A DNA stretch of 42,935 nucleotides from a virus. Below the pieces are notes generated by a model, which saw only the letters and a list, made by a program, of their open reading frames with translations, made no database searches and was not told the origin of the DNA. This document shows, piece by piece, positions 1 through 8,173 of the stretch (positions within the stretch are counted from its first letter, which is position 1; each line of letters begins with the position of its first letter). The translations under genes were made by a program, and so were the position numbers. The stretch is taken from positions 1 through 42,935 of the IMG/VR virus record IMGVR_UViG_3300036981_000218. One strand, written 5' to 3'.

Positions 1-500
1 CGTCCCGGTTGGGCCGGTGACGCCGACTGCTCCGGTCGTGCCAGTCGGGCCGGTGACAGTTGCCCCTGCCGCGCCCGTCGTCCCGGTTGGGCCGGTGACG
101 CCGACTGCTCCGGTCGTGCCAGTCGGCCCGGTGACAGTCGCCCCCGCCGCGCCGGTCGTGCCCGTTGGGCCGGTGACAGTCGCCCCCGCCGCGCCGGTCG
201 TGCCAGTGGGTCCGGTTGGCCCGGTGACGGTTGCACCCGCGGCTCCCGTCGTCCCGGTCGGCCCGGTGACACTTGCGCCGGTTGGCCCCGTCACCGTCTC
301 ACCTGCAGCGCCCGTTGTTCCAGTGGGTCCGGTGACAGTCGCACCTGCAGCGCCAGTTGTGCCCGTTGGCCCGGTTGCGCCCGCGGTGCCGGTCGTGCCG
401 GTTGGCCCGGTGACACTCGCGCCGGTTGCGCCCGCTGCCCCTGTGGTCCCCGTTGGCCCGGTGACAGTTGCGCCGGTCGTCCCGGTTGGGCCGGTCGGCC
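1..500. repeat. imperfect 42-bp tandem repeats encoding the collagen-like domain
   Basis: Variants of a GC-rich unit containing GTCACCGGCCCAACCGG (minus strand) recur across the segment, each coding about 14 residues with third-base variation. Unit number probably varies between relatives by recombination or slippage. This is a coding repeat and not a CRISPR array: there are no unique spacers. Confidence 0.8.
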
Positions 501-528
501 CGTCAGACGTTAGGTTGATGACTGGCAT
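1..528 (-). CDS. collagen-like repeat protein, probable tail fibre/adhesion (3' end outside window)
   Basis: An open minus-strand frame starts at the ATG at 528 and runs without a stop to the window edge (176 codons visible). After a short head ([10 protein letters not shown]) it is Gly-X-Y triplets rich in Thr, Ala and Pro. The commonest unit is [14 protein letters not shown], 14 residues or 42 bp, so most units carry a two-residue VT break in the triplet phase. Collagen-like stretches are well known in phage fibres and other virion surface proteins, where they trimerise. The start overlaps the end of the upstream glycosyltransferase by 26 bp, which suggests translational coupling and perhaps that the fibre is a glycosylation target (inference). 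The opposite strand is also open over most of the repeat, as a Pro/Val/Ala-rich frame, but that is a by-product of the repeat. Confidence 0.8.
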   Translation of the reverse strand, partial: MPVINLTSDGPTGPTGTTGATVTGPTGTTGAAGATGASVTGPTGTTGTAGATGPTGTTGAAGATVTGPTGTTGAAGETVTGPTGASVTGPTGTTGAAGATVTGPTGPTGTTGAAGATVTGPTGTTGAAGATVTGPTGTTGAVGVTGPTGTTGAAGATVTGPTGTTGAVGVTGPTGT

Positions 529-1582
529 GATAGTCCTCAAACCATTTCAGATTCGCCCGAAAAAGCGCGTTGTCAGGTGCCATTTCACACGCCTGCTGTG
601 CGTAGGGTAGCCCGTCTGCCTGTCTACCGGCATACCACAGGCAGCGTGCCAACAGATCATAGATGCCAGGTCCGTACCAAAACTCGTTGATATAGCCGAA
701 CTCAGGCCGCTTGTACTCAAGAGCTTGTTTCAGCAAGCCGATAGCAGGAGCATGTTCGCCAGCCGCATGATATTGTTCGGCCAACAGGCACGGCCACGCA
801 CGGCGACCAGGCTGTTCGGCCATCGCCTGATGTAGACACTCCATCCCTTCCTTGCGCCGCGCTGTGTTGAAGAAGCACGTCGCCAGAATGCCCCACGCCT
901 CGGCCTTATCGCTGTCGCTCTTGGGTGCCGCCGCGATGTAGCGCCGTGTCCACTCTATCGCAGCCTGATACGCGCCCAGGTACATCAATTCGCGGGCCAG
1001 GTAGTACATGGGACGCGCATCGCCTGGGTTCTCGTCCACATCCATCAAGAGCAGCATCAGCATGTGCTCGCGCTTCCACTCGCGCCCGCTGGCGGGTGGG
1101 CGGTGTTCCCAAACGAAATCGGAATAGGTGATCTTGCCCCACCCGCTGACTGGCAGAGGCACCTCATGCGCTCGGTACTTGTACTGGTACACGCCCGTGC
1201 GCCAAATGCGCTGCTGCGCAAAGCTCAGGGTAGCAACACCGCACGGATCCATGAACGTCTCGCGCACGTAGACCGCATCGACCTCCGCGCCTTGCAGATA
1301 CTTTCGCACCGCCTGCGGCTCGGCAATCTGTTCGTCGGCGTCCAGTATCACGATCCAATCGCCGGTTGCGGCAGCGATGCCCTGGTTGCGCGCCTTGGCT
1401 TTGTACCGCCGATCAGCGCCCTCGACGACAACGGCGCCGAAGTCGCGCGCGATGGCAACTGTGTCATCGGTGGATCCGGTATCTACAACCACGACCTCAT
1501 CAGCCAGCCCGAGCGTGGATCGCAGCGCCAGCGGAAGCAGTTCTTGTTCGTTGCGCACCATCATACAGACCGAAATCTTCAT
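503..1582 (-). CDS. family 2 glycosyltransferase with C-terminal TPR-like repeats
   Basis: 359 aa. The N-terminus is a GT2 (GT-A fold) domain: [20 protein letters not shown], then [13 protein letters not shown], and the metal-binding DxD-type motif ILDADEQ near residue 100. From about residue 190 the protein is helical with TPR-like repeats (for example [15 protein letters not shown] and [14 protein letters not shown]), an arrangement seen in bacterial GT2-TPR proteins. It would move a sugar from a nucleotide-sugar onto an unknown acceptor. I chose the ATG at 1582 because it overlaps the radical SAM stop as ATGA and has GGGAG upstream. A longer frame reaches 1633 but lies inside the radical SAM gene. 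The collagen-like fibre gene directly downstream is an attractive acceptor, but that is inference. Confidence 0.85.
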   Translation of the reverse strand: MKISVCMMVRNEQELLPLALRSTLGLADEVVVVDTGSTDDTVAIARDFGAVVVEGADRRYKAKARNQGIAAATGDWIVILDADEQIAEPQAVRKYLQGAEVDAVYVRETFMDPCGVATLSFAQQRIWRTGVYQYKYRAHEVPLPVSGWGKITYSDFVWEHRPPASGREWKREHMLMLLLMDVDENPGDARPMYYLARELMYLGAYQAAIEWTRRYIAAAPKSDSDKAEAWGILATCFFNTARRKEGMECLHQAMAEQPGRRAWPCLLAEQYHAAGEHAPAIGLLKQALEYKRPEFGYINEFWYGPGIYDLLARCLWYAGRQADGLPYAQQACEMAPDNALFRANLKWFEDYHASHQPNV

Positions 1583-2340
1583 GCTGCTCCCAGTGACCAG
1601 TAAGGCGTGTTTCCCCGTGGGCAAATGGCGCAATAGGGAAAGCTCGCTCGTCCACCTGGTTGACTCAGAATCTCAAGCACCTCGACGTGCCAATCACAGA
1701 ACCACAAATCCCGTAACGATGTGGCGTGTGCGTTGCCAAGGTCGTACGCGCCAGCTATGTCTTCGCAGCACAGCAACATCTTGCCATCGTAGTCAATGAT
1801 GCACCGCATCTGACATTCGCGCTCGCAGGGTTGGCCTGCCGATTTGGCTATCTCAGCCGCCAGATTCGCAAATGGTGTGTGATGCGTGACGATGTGCTCG
1901 CCCATCGTGAAGGTGAGCCGCGTTTTCCGAAACCAATCGGTGTACTGCGCTGCTCGGCGCGCCTTGTCGCCAGAGTACAGCGCGATGTTGAGATGATCGA
2001 ATGCGCCGTCCAACTCCGCCGCCTTTTGAGGCGTCAGGTAGTCGCCGTTCGTGTTCAAGTACACTTCTTTGAACACGCCTTTGCTCATGGCGTGATGGCC
2101 GAAACGGGCAATCCGTTCGTCTTGCAACGGCTCGTTGAAGTGTTGCAGACAAACATAGCCCCGAAAGCCCATCTCGGCCGCCTGATCCAGCAACGTATAC
2201 ACCAGCCTGGCAGGCATCTGATGCTTTGCTTTCCGCCCGGCCAACGCCGCCTGATTGGGGTACGACTGGCGCAGGCATGACACACACACCCGATTGCAGG
2301 TGCTTTGCGTCTCGATGTTCAACTCGTCAAATAGGCGCAT
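1579..2340 (-). CDS. radical SAM protein with SPASM-like cysteine-rich C-terminus
   Basis: 253 aa. The radical SAM iron-sulfur motif CNRVCVSC (CxxxCxxC) lies at residues 15-22. It is followed by a core with typical radical SAM segments (HFNEPLQD, VYLNTNGDYLTP). The C-terminal third has clustered cysteines, CERECQMRC, LLCCED and YCAICPRG, resembling a SPASM/twitch auxiliary-cluster domain. Such enzymes use S-adenosylmethionine to make a 5'-deoxyadenosyl radical and commonly modify peptides or sugars. The start ATG overlaps the upstream stop (TGATG), and the stop overlaps the glycosyltransferase start. The position among virion-decoration genes suggests it modifies a virion protein or a glycan; the substrate is unknown. 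Confidence 0.85.
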   Translation of the reverse strand: MRLFDELNIETQSTCNRVCVSCLRQSYPNQAALAGRKAKHQMPARLVYTLLDQAAEMGFRGYVCLQHFNEPLQDERIARFGHHAMSKGVFKEVYLNTNGDYLTPQKAAELDGAFDHLNIALYSGDKARRAAQYTDWFRKTRLTFTMGEHIVTHHTPFANLAAEIAKSAGQPCERECQMRCIIDYDGKMLLCCEDIAGAYDLGNAHATSLRDLWFCDWHVEVLEILSQPGGRASFPYCAICPRGNTPYWSLGAA

Positions 2341-2924
2341 CAGTACACCATCATGCAGTCCAGCGCCGCAGGCGGACGGGGCACGTAAGTTGTGCCCCCA
2401 CCCTCAGAATAGGTGACGGTGATGCTGATGAAATCGACGTAGGCATACACAGAACCTTTTGAGGGTCTAAACATGGTTGCTTGTAAAACAACACCGAATG
2501 TCTCAAGGTTTATGTCTTCCGCTGAAAAGGTATTGCCCCACAGACTAGACGCTCCACCGTATGACGCATTGCCGTCACTGGTGGGCCACTTAGAAACAGT
2601 ATCAGCATTGTTATCGCCAGACACCGAATTATTTTTCACCAAAGAAACAATTCTATCTGTGGTGTAAAAAGTTGAGTTATAACTACTTTTGCGGTTTATG
2701 ACAACTGTAACGCCGTTGATGGTCGCGCCCGTGGGAATGGCGAATCCGAAATTCGTTGCTTTTAGGTAATAGGTATATCCTGTCGGGGTTCCAGTGTTTC
2801 CTAGGTAGGTGTAAGAACCATCGTCTACTTTTGCATTGTCAGGAGAAAACCAAATGCCTAGATTCTCGTTCGGCGCTGCAGCATCAGCCATCGTCCCCGG
2901 CGCATTCGGTCCTGCGGTACTCAT
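2340..2924 (-). CDS. virion-type beta-rich protein of unknown function
   Basis: 194 aa, rich in Thr, Ser, Gly and Asn with alternating hydrophobic strands (TINGVTVVINRKSS, YAYVDFISITVTYS). No signal peptide or catalytic motif is apparent. The composition and place in the decoration operon resemble receptor-binding or tail accessory beta-sandwich proteins, but I do not recognise the family. It overlaps its upstream neighbour by 4 bp (ATGA) and its downstream neighbour as TGATG, so it belongs to the same transcript. Confidence 0.65.
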   Translation of the reverse strand: MSTAGPNAPGTMADAAAPNENLGIWFSPDNAKVDDGSYTYLGNTGTPTGYTYYLKATNFGFAIPTGATINGVTVVINRKSSYNSTFYTTDRIVSLVKNNSVSGDNNADTVSKWPTSDGNASYGGASSLWGNTFSAEDINLETFGVVLQATMFRPSKGSVYAYVDFISITVTYSEGGGTTYVPRPPAALDCMMVY

Positions 2925-3487
2925 CGCGTTACCGCCCGCCGCTGCTTGGCGTCCACCACCACCGCGGCCTGCTTCGCGTCCACCGGCCAGCCCGCGTCAG
3001 CCAGCGCCGCGAACGCCTTCAACGGCGCTTCGATCACCGCCGCATAGTCCACCACGTCCACCCGCATACCTCGTGCCTCTAGCTGCGCCACAAAAGCCGG
3101 AAACACCAGATCATAGAACCACGCCGCCGATTCCAGGGCGAACACATTGAAAGGCGTAAACTCCGCCATGCTCGCAAGAATCTCCCCCGAATCGCGCCGC
3201 ATAACGAGCGCCCGATAATCGCCCGTCGCCAGCGTCAGACATTGCCCTGCTGGCACTTTTACCAGAGCACCTTCGTACTCCGCTGCGAAGTCAGGCCGGT
3301 TGAACTCCCTCGCATCATCCAACGCGTAGAAGCCGCCTGGATTCGGTTCGTAGCCATCACGCCCATACAACACGTTGAGAAAGTCCTGCTCGTGCCCGTA
3401 CACCGCCCGCATACCGCCCGCCTCCAGACAGCGCATCATCATTGACGATCCGCTGCGGTGCATGCTGGTTACGAGGTAGACAGTCAT
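2921..3487 (-). CDS. small sulfotransferase-like P-loop protein
   Basis: 188 aa from the ATG at 3487, which overlaps the upstream stop as ATGA. A longer frame to 3535 lies inside the upstream gene. The N-terminus, VTSMHRSGSSMMMRCLEAGG, matches the 5'-phosphosulfate-binding loop of PAPS-dependent sulfotransferases (RSGSS followed by Arg/Leu). A second segment, DYRALVMRRDSGEILASM, resembles the 3'-phosphate-binding region. At 188 residues it is shorter than typical carbohydrate sulfotransferases, so substrate elements may be lost. Set between glycosyltransferases and structural genes, it may sulfate a virion glycan or a small molecule; this is inferred. Confidence 0.7.
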   Translation of the reverse strand: MTVYLVTSMHRSGSSMMMRCLEAGGMRAVYGHEQDFLNVLYGRDGYEPNPGGFYALDDAREFNRPDFAAEYEGALVKVPAGQCLTLATGDYRALVMRRDSGEILASMAEFTPFNVFALESAAWFYDLVFPAFVAQLEARGMRVDVVDYAAVIEAPLKAFAALADAGWPVDAKQAAVVVDAKQRRAVTR

Positions 3488-3891
3488 TGCAGATACAGCT
3501 CGATGTAACTGTCTTCCCAGTTGGCTACAAGCCACAGTTTTAGCGTCACGAACGCCGGGCGGTCAACGGTCGTCACACCCTGCCGCAGCGCCGATAGCCA
3601 GCCCTCGAACTCGCGCAACTTGGCCGCGTACACGTCGCGCGCCGTGGGGTTGGGATGAGGCGGTTTCGTCCCTGGCACGACCGGCCCCGACGTGATGCCC
3701 ACTGCCAGCTTGTCGAGACCTTCCAGGTCAGTCAAACGTCGCTCGATCGCGCTTTCCAGCCAATCGACGGCCTGGTCACTGCGGGACACCAGCTTGTCTT
3801 TGAAGCTGCGCTTGCCATCGGCGTATAGCACGATGACTTCCAGTGTGCCACCAACATAGTCCTTACCCGTTACTTCAGCAGTCCATGCCAT
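3484..3891 (-). CDS. unknown protein of the decoration/tail operon
   Basis: 135 aa, not recognised. The N-terminal part looks beta-rich (WTAEVTGKDYVGGTLEVIVLYADG); the middle is helical and charged (DWLESAIERRLTDLEGLDKL). There is no signal peptide or membrane segment. The stop overlaps the sulfotransferase-like start (ATGA), and upstream a 17-bp gap separates it from the membrane-anchored protein. Its place favours a minor virion component. Confidence 0.6.
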   Translation of the reverse strand: MAWTAEVTGKDYVGGTLEVIVLYADGKRSFKDKLVSRSDQAVDWLESAIERRLTDLEGLDKLAVGITSGPVVPGTKPPHPNPTARDVYAAKLREFEGWLSALRQGVTTVDRPAFVTLKLWLVANWEDSYIELYLQ

Positions 3892-3908
3892 TTGCGCAAA
3901 CTCCTTTG

Positions 3909-4364
3909 CTATCCACTGCGTCCCGCGGTGATGATGCCGTCGCCCATGATGTGCCCGCCGCGCGCATGCACAACAGATGTACCGTACATCGGCCAGTAGA
4001 TCGCCCAGTAGCCCACCGGCCAGTATTCGCCCGTCAGGGCGTAGTCTGCCGTTCCCCCTGCCGGTGTCCCGCGCTCGCCAAACACGCGCCTAACGTTACG
4101 TTGGATCCGCTCGAAGATCAGCGGGCGGAGAAAAGGCCTTGTCTTCGCCTTGGGTATTGTCGGCGCAGGTTCAGATTTGATTGATAGTACCGGCTCAATC
4201 GGTGGCGGCTCAATCGGTTGCAACTCAATCGGTGGCGGCTCGACGACAGACAGGATCGGCGGCAGCGCAGCCTTGCGTCTGCGCCAGGCTCCTCCCGCCA
4301 CGATCAGGGCCGCGACCAGCAGCACCCCCAGCAGCGGCAGCAGGAAGGCAAAGGCTTCCAGCAT
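3909..4364 (-). CDS. membrane-anchored protein with proline-rich linker
   Basis: 151 aa. A single N-terminal membrane segment covers residues 4-26 (FAFLLPLLGVLLVAALIVAGGA), followed by basic WRRRK and a Pro/Glu/Ile repeat (EPPPIELQPIEPPPIEP). The C-terminal half is soluble and aromatic (GEYWPVGYWAIYWPMYG). The start overlaps the upstream stop (TGATG). The family is not recognised. A membrane anchor with a stiff linker could act at the envelope during assembly or lysis, but nothing proves this. Confidence 0.6.
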   Translation of the reverse strand: MLEAFAFLLPLLGVLLVAALIVAGGAWRRRKAALPPILSVVEPPPIELQPIEPPPIEPVLSIKSEPAPTIPKAKTRPFLRPLIFERIQRNVRRVFGERGTPAGGTADYALTGEYWPVGYWAIYWPMYGTSVVHARGGHIMGDGIITAGRSG

Positions 4365-4729
4365 CAGATATTGCTCCGCTCGATGAAGTAGTCAACCGAG
4401 TAGCCGCAGGTATTCGCGCCCGACAAATTGAACACCAGCGCCGTGTTTTCGCTCAGGCGCTTCTCACGCCCCGGCGTGTAGGTGACGGCTACGCCATCGC
4501 CTTGATTCTGCCCCAGGACGCGCCGGAAGGCCGTCGCGCCATCCTTGAGAATAAGGGTCGTAGACGTACCGGTTTCATTTTGCAGCAGGAAGGAGACGAT
4601 GACGATCCGATTACCCAGTCCAGGCGCAGCGATCAGCGTGTTATCGCCGCTTTCGGCTTTCGTGCCCGTCACCGACAGCAGCACTTGATCGAGCGTCCCG
4701 GCATGATCGGATAATGAACGGCTCGGCAT
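4364..4729 (-). CDS. small beta-rich virion-type protein
   Basis: 121 aa, not recognised. Short amphipathic strands and Gly/Thr turns dominate (NRIVIVSFLLQNETGTSTTLILKDG, ENTALVFNLSGANTCGY), which resembles small phage decoration or tail proteins. There is an 18-bp gap from the upstream gene and a TGATG overlap with the downstream one. Confidence 0.6.
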   Translation of the reverse strand: MPSRSLSDHAGTLDQVLLSVTGTKAESGDNTLIAAPGLGNRIVIVSFLLQNETGTSTTLILKDGATAFRRVLGQNQGDGVAVTYTPGREKRLSENTALVFNLSGANTCGYSVDYFIERSNI

Positions 4730-4747
4730 GACTCAAGCTCCTTTGAC

Positions 4748-5584
4748 TTAGTAGTCGCCCAGGTTGAGCCACGTCAGCGTGAGCGTGCCAGTCACGGCGA
4801 CAGTCACAGCCTTGGTCGTGGAAGCATTCGCGACTGCGGCATTGACGAACACATCCAGCGCCGTTGTCGTGCCATCGAACTGCGCCGCCGCCGCCAGGGC
4901 GGTTTTCCAAGGCAGGGTCAATGTGGTATTGCTCACCGTGTCGAGCGTCGTCTTGGGAATCAAGTCGGCTTCCGTGCCGGTCAGATCGCCGTTGGCGGCC
5001 TGCGTGCCATCCACTGAGCCGACACTGACATGAAACACATCATTGGTTGAGGCGTTGAAGGCGTCATTGACGACTACGGAAGCGTCAATCGTGGCCCCGA
5101 GGATGTGGATGCGGCCGGCCGGGAAGTCGTAAATCTTGATCCCCGCACTGCAATCGGCATCGCCAGCCAGGTCGAGATCATTGGCCCCGCTGAGGGTCAG
5201 CGTCAACACGGTCTGATGCAACAGGCCGTCGCCCCGTTCAACCGCGGTACACTTACCCGCCACAATCGCACCCAGGCCGAATGTAGTCAACGGCAGCGCA
5301 GCAAGAGTCAGCGCACCTGTCACATCCAGCGTACCAGTCACCGCCACATTGCCGCTGCTCGCCGCAGGGACCAGCGTCACCCAGGACGTGGTAGCATTGG
5401 CGGCTGCGTTTCGGACGTACACCGTCACACTGCTGGCGCCGATGAGCCAGTACATGGAACCCAGGGGCGCATTCAGCCAAGGCTCGGTCGTACCATCCAG
5501 CGCCAGCGTGTCGTAAAACATCCAGGGCGCTTGCGTGCCACCGGGATCGAATTGGCTATCATCGTAGTTATTCAGGATTCGCAT
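4748..5584 (-). CDS. Thr/Ala-rich putative virion surface protein
   Basis: 278 aa. The sequence is rich in Thr, Ala, Val and Asn with repeated strand-turn segments of the VAVTGTLDVTGALTL kind. The first 60 residues are aromatic and distinct (QAPWMFYDTLAL, GSMYWLIGASS). The composition resembles phage baseplate, tail-fibre or capsid-decoration beta-structures. No enzymatic motif is visible. The start overlaps the upstream glycosyltransferase-like stop (TAATG). Confidence 0.6.
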   Translation of the reverse strand: MRILNNYDDSQFDPGGTQAPWMFYDTLALDGTTEPWLNAPLGSMYWLIGASSVTVYVRNAAANATTSWVTLVPAASSGNVAVTGTLDVTGALTLAALPLTTFGLGAIVAGKCTAVERGDGLLHQTVLTLTLSGANDLDLAGDADCSAGIKIYDFPAGRIHILGATIDASVVVNDAFNASTNDVFHVSVGSVDGTQAANGDLTGTEADLIPKTTLDTVSNTTLTLPWKTALAAAAQFDGTTTALDVFVNAAVANASTTKAVTVAVTGTLTLTWLNLGDY

Positions 5585-6357
5585 TAGTCACCTCGGCATA
5601 AGGGCGCCACGTTCTTGATGGTGATGATGTCGGGCTTGCCGACAAACTCCGGCTTGACGTGATACGCCCAGGCGTCCCAATCCACAAAAGCAATTTCATC
5701 GAGGCCATGCTTGGCAAACAAGGTCGTCAGGTTGCGGGTAAAATACATATCCTCGGTACTGGCAAGAAAGCTATGATACTGGTCGGTAAATTCATACGTG
5801 AACCACGGCGGCGGGAGCTTCACGACTTCATCCCCCACCTGAAAGCCGGTGAACACCCGCATGTCCAACGCCATCAGGCCCGTACCTTGCAACGGACAGG
5901 GTTGAATCCCCCGCATCTCGGCGGCTTCCTCACGCGTGTAGAGTGAAGCCTTGACTTCCAACCCCTCGGCGTAATGTCGCCAGCGCCCCATGACCGGGTT
6001 ATACGTGGCCGCGCCCGTCAAGTACGGTGCGCTGATGATGGTCGGCTGACTGTGCCAACGGCTCTTAATGAACTCGAAGGCGCTCGGCAGGAACGGGTGG
6101 GCCTTATCAATGTCCGGTGCCTGGTCGGAATCGAGCATCACGAGAATGTCAATGTCGTTGTGGATCGCCGCCTGCACCGCCCGATTGCGCCCCATCGTGA
6201 TCGGCGTTGTATCAACATCCCAAAACAGCAAGCCATTGGCGATGTCCGGCTGCCGTGCGGCCCACAAAGCCGCCGATGCGGCCCAGGTTGTGATTTCCTT
6301 ACGTTGCGCGCCACCGTAGGGGAACAGCGCCAGCATCATGCGCCATTGCTGATTCAT
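5584..6357 (-). CDS. GT-A-fold glycosyltransferase-like protein
   Basis: 257 aa. A nucleotide-sugar-transferase pattern is visible: MGRNRAVQAAIHNDIDILVMLDSDQAPD contains the metal-binding DSD motif near residue 77, and STEDMYFTRNL near residue 205 is a typical acidic catalytic-side motif. PLQGTGLMALDMRVF is the usual glycine-rich acceptor-region segment. The final His in AYHVKP may also ligate metal. It is the second glycosyltransferase of the module and lies directly after the capsid genes, behind a terminator-like hairpin. The acceptor is unknown; virion glycosylation is the most economical idea. Confidence 0.75.
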   Translation of the reverse strand: MNQQWRMMLALFPYGGAQRKEITTWAASAALWAARQPDIANGLLFWDVDTTPITMGRNRAVQAAIHNDIDILVMLDSDQAPDIDKAHPFLPSAFEFIKSRWHSQPTIISAPYLTGAATYNPVMGRWRHYAEGLEVKASLYTREEAAEMRGIQPCPLQGTGLMALDMRVFTGFQVGDEVVKLPPPWFTYEFTDQYHSFLASTEDMYFTRNLTTLFAKHGLDEIAFVDWDAWAYHVKPEFVGKPDIITIKNVAPLCRGD

Positions 6358-6377
6358 CTTTGCCTCTCATTGGACAA

Positions 6378-6404
6378 GGGCCGGGCCTGTAGTAGTCCCG
6401 GCCC
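6378..6404 (-). terminator. terminator-like GC hairpin
   Basis: Perfect 8-bp stem GGGCCGGG/CCCGGCCC with an 11-nt loop, 32 nt after the stop of the gene ending at 6436 and ahead of the glycosyltransferase at 6357. There is no clear T run, so it may be an attenuator or RNA-stability element separating capsid genes from the decoration module. Confidence 0.5.
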
Positions 6405-6435
6405 AAGATCTGTTCCTACGCGTGGTAGGTCAGTC

Positions 6436-6828
6436 TCACCACAGGTCAGGCTCGATCGCCACCATGCACATCAGCGCATTGGTGACAGCCGCCGTGGTCA
6501 GCACCCAGGTCGCGGACAGCAGATCACCCGCCGCAACTTTCAGCGTGCTTTTCGCCGTGGTCAGCGTTGCCAGTTCGGGCGTGGCCGCCACGAGGTCCGG
6601 CGTCGCGGCCGCGCCCAAGTTGTAGGTCGCGCTCGACAGGATGGTGACGCCGGCTTTCTTGACGGCCAGGGTGCCGCCTCCGGTCGTCAGGATGGCATTC
6701 GCCCCAACCCAGCAGGAGACGATCGTCCCGGCGACGGGGGCCGGCTTGGCGATCAACTGATCCAGGTTGGCGACGGCAACGGCAGGGCTGAGATCAACCC
6801 AAATCCATGATCCGCGTGGAGTAGGCAT
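6436..6828 (-). CDS. small capsid-associated protein (head decoration candidate)
   Basis: 130 aa from the ATG at 6828, which has AGGAG seven bases upstream; a longer frame to 6873 lacks support. It is Ala/Thr/Val-rich and beta-prone (GTLAVKKAGVTILSSATYNL, GDLLSATWVLTTAAVTNALM). It lies immediately after the major capsid gene, the common place for head decoration or cement proteins. The family is not recognised, so the role rests on position and composition. Confidence 0.65.
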   Translation of the reverse strand: MPTPRGSWIWVDLSPAVAVANLDQLIAKPAPVAGTIVSCWVGANAILTTGGGTLAVKKAGVTILSSATYNLGAAATPDLVAATPELATLTTAKSTLKVAAGDLLSATWVLTTAAVTNALMCMVAIEPDLW

Positions 6829-6841
6829 GTTATTGCTCCTG

Positions 6842-6859
6842 GGGGCGGTTGCCCGCCCC
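6842..6859 (-). terminator. short GC hairpin after the major capsid gene
   Basis: 7-bp stem GGGGCGG/CCGCCCC. On the minus strand the loop is GCAA, a GNRA-type tetraloop. It sits between the capsid stop (6907) and the next start (6828). It could reduce read-through or protect the highly expressed capsid mRNA; no T run follows. Confidence 0.4.
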
Positions 6860-6906
6860 GCTGTGTTGCACAAAACTTGGACGCATGTCGTTTAGTTGTC
6901 AACAAA

Positions 6907-8160
6907 CTAATCGCTGCCAATGGTGTAGGTCGAGAGTGCCACCTTGCCCAGTAGCAGGTTGCGCTCGACGCGCGTCACCCCGCCGTACCAATACCACCCG
7001 GCATAGAAGACGCGATCCAGCAGGTCAAGACCTTCCTTGAACTTCGGCATTCCGAACCGACCACAGGCTGCACCGTGCGCGCCCAGGAGGCTGTTTTTGC
7101 CGATGACGGGGATGGCCGCGACGTTGTAGTTGCGCGTGACAGCTTCAGCAGCCGCATGGGCATAGCGGAACCCCAGGTTCGTGCCATCGCCTACGCCCTG
7201 GATCGTCACGAGATCGGTGTCAGACACCGCCGCCGTTACGTAGACCTGTTCGAGATTGACGCCGGGGCCAGCGGTTTCAGTTTCGGCGGTGCCTACGGTC
7301 AGGTACACGCCGGCTGCGATGTTGGCCGCGGAAGTCACGCGGAAGGTCGTGTCACCGGCGTTGATCGGGTAGAGAGCCTTGACGGTAGTCGCAACGGAAG
7401 TCGCATGAACCGACCCGGCGCCCCAGTAGACTTTTGCTTGCGGCGACTCGATGACGCGGAAGCCGCCGAACATGCCGACCTCGCCGGCGTAGGTGATGTT
7501 GCCGGGAATCTGGTAGTAGCCCAGGTTCTTCCACTGGTCGGTTTGCTTCAACTCGTAAGCCGTCAGGGGATGGAGGACGGTGACGAAGTTGGTGCCGTCG
7601 CGTGGCTGGATGCCGCGGGCGCGCGCCTGCGCAGCCAACTGCGTGAAGAAAGCCCAGGTCGGGGTGTCAGCGGTGCCCAACAGATCGGTCATCGCCGCCG
7701 ACCCGTCGATGTGCATGGTCTGGGTGGGACGGGTAGACCCGCCCGGCAGAATGCCATAGATGGCCTTGCGCACGATCATGTCCTGCGACTGCACGCGCGC
7801 CATGCTCACCATGTCGGCCACTTCGGTTTGCAGATCCACCCGGCTCTTGAACTGCGCCAGGTTGGTGTAGCCCACACTGTCGCCATACTCAGCAGGAGAC
7901 AGCGTGACATTGTAGTCCTTGAACGATTTGGGCGTGATGTCCACCCCTTCGGTCAAGGCGGTCGTGGTCGGATTCAGCCGGCCAAACACCGGCCAGTCGA
8001 ACGTGCCGCCGAAGCCGCCGCGGTCTGGAATGGTCTCCTTCCAGTCCACGAATTGGCTGTGCAGGGATTGGTACTCGGGCAGCGCCGCCAACCGGAAGTA
8101 TTCTTTCTTGTAGTTGGTGACTGCCAGATTGGTAAGGTCTGTACTCTGAGTCGCGGCCAT
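6907..8160 (-). CDS. major capsid protein, N4-gp56-like
   Basis: 417 aa. It shows HK97-fold traits of the N4-gp56 capsid family: an N-terminal arm, PVFGRLNPTTTALTEGVDITPKSF, VTLSPAEYGDSVGYTN, a helical spine (LQTEVADMVSMARVQSQDMIVRKAI), FVTVLHPLTAYELKQ, and the C-terminal Tyr/Trp-rich YAGWYWYGGVTRVERNLLLGK. A beta-rich insertion at about residues 250-310 (INAGDTTFRVTSAANIAAGVYLTVG) may be a surface domain. The length fits the family. It follows the scaffold gene at 14 bp. As the main shell protein it should be the most abundant late product. Confidence 0.88.
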   Translation of the reverse strand: MAATQSTDLTNLAVTNYKKEYFRLAALPEYQSLHSQFVDWKETIPDRGGFGGTFDWPVFGRLNPTTTALTEGVDITPKSFKDYNVTLSPAEYGDSVGYTNLAQFKSRVDLQTEVADMVSMARVQSQDMIVRKAIYGILPGGSTRPTQTMHIDGSAAMTDLLGTADTPTWAFFTQLAAQARARGIQPRDGTNFVTVLHPLTAYELKQTDQWKNLGYYQIPGNITYAGEVGMFGGFRVIESPQAKVYWGAGSVHATSVATTVKALYPINAGDTTFRVTSAANIAAGVYLTVGTAETETAGPGVNLEQVYVTAAVSDTDLVTIQGVGDGTNLGFRYAHAAAEAVTRNYNVAAIPVIGKNSLLGAHGAACGRFGMPKFKEGLDLLDRVFYAGWYWYGGVTRVERNLLLGKVALSTYTIGSD

Positions 8161-8173
8161 GATGGCCTCCTAT

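Noticed and set aside
1-500. Repeat block resembling a CRISPR array
   Set aside because: Units are contiguous, degenerate at third codon positions and code for protein; there are no unique spacers or cas genes.
17-610. 197-codon plus-strand Pro/Val/Ala-rich frame at the left end
   Set aside because: It is the antisense of the collagen-like repeats. The minus frame starts at an ATG coupled to the glycosyltransferase and gives proper Gly-X-Y triplets.
6893-6911. Inverted repeat TTAGTTGT/ACAAACTAA at the capsid stop as a terminator
   Set aside because: Short, bulged and almost without a loop; the GC hairpins at 6842 and 6378 are better candidates.
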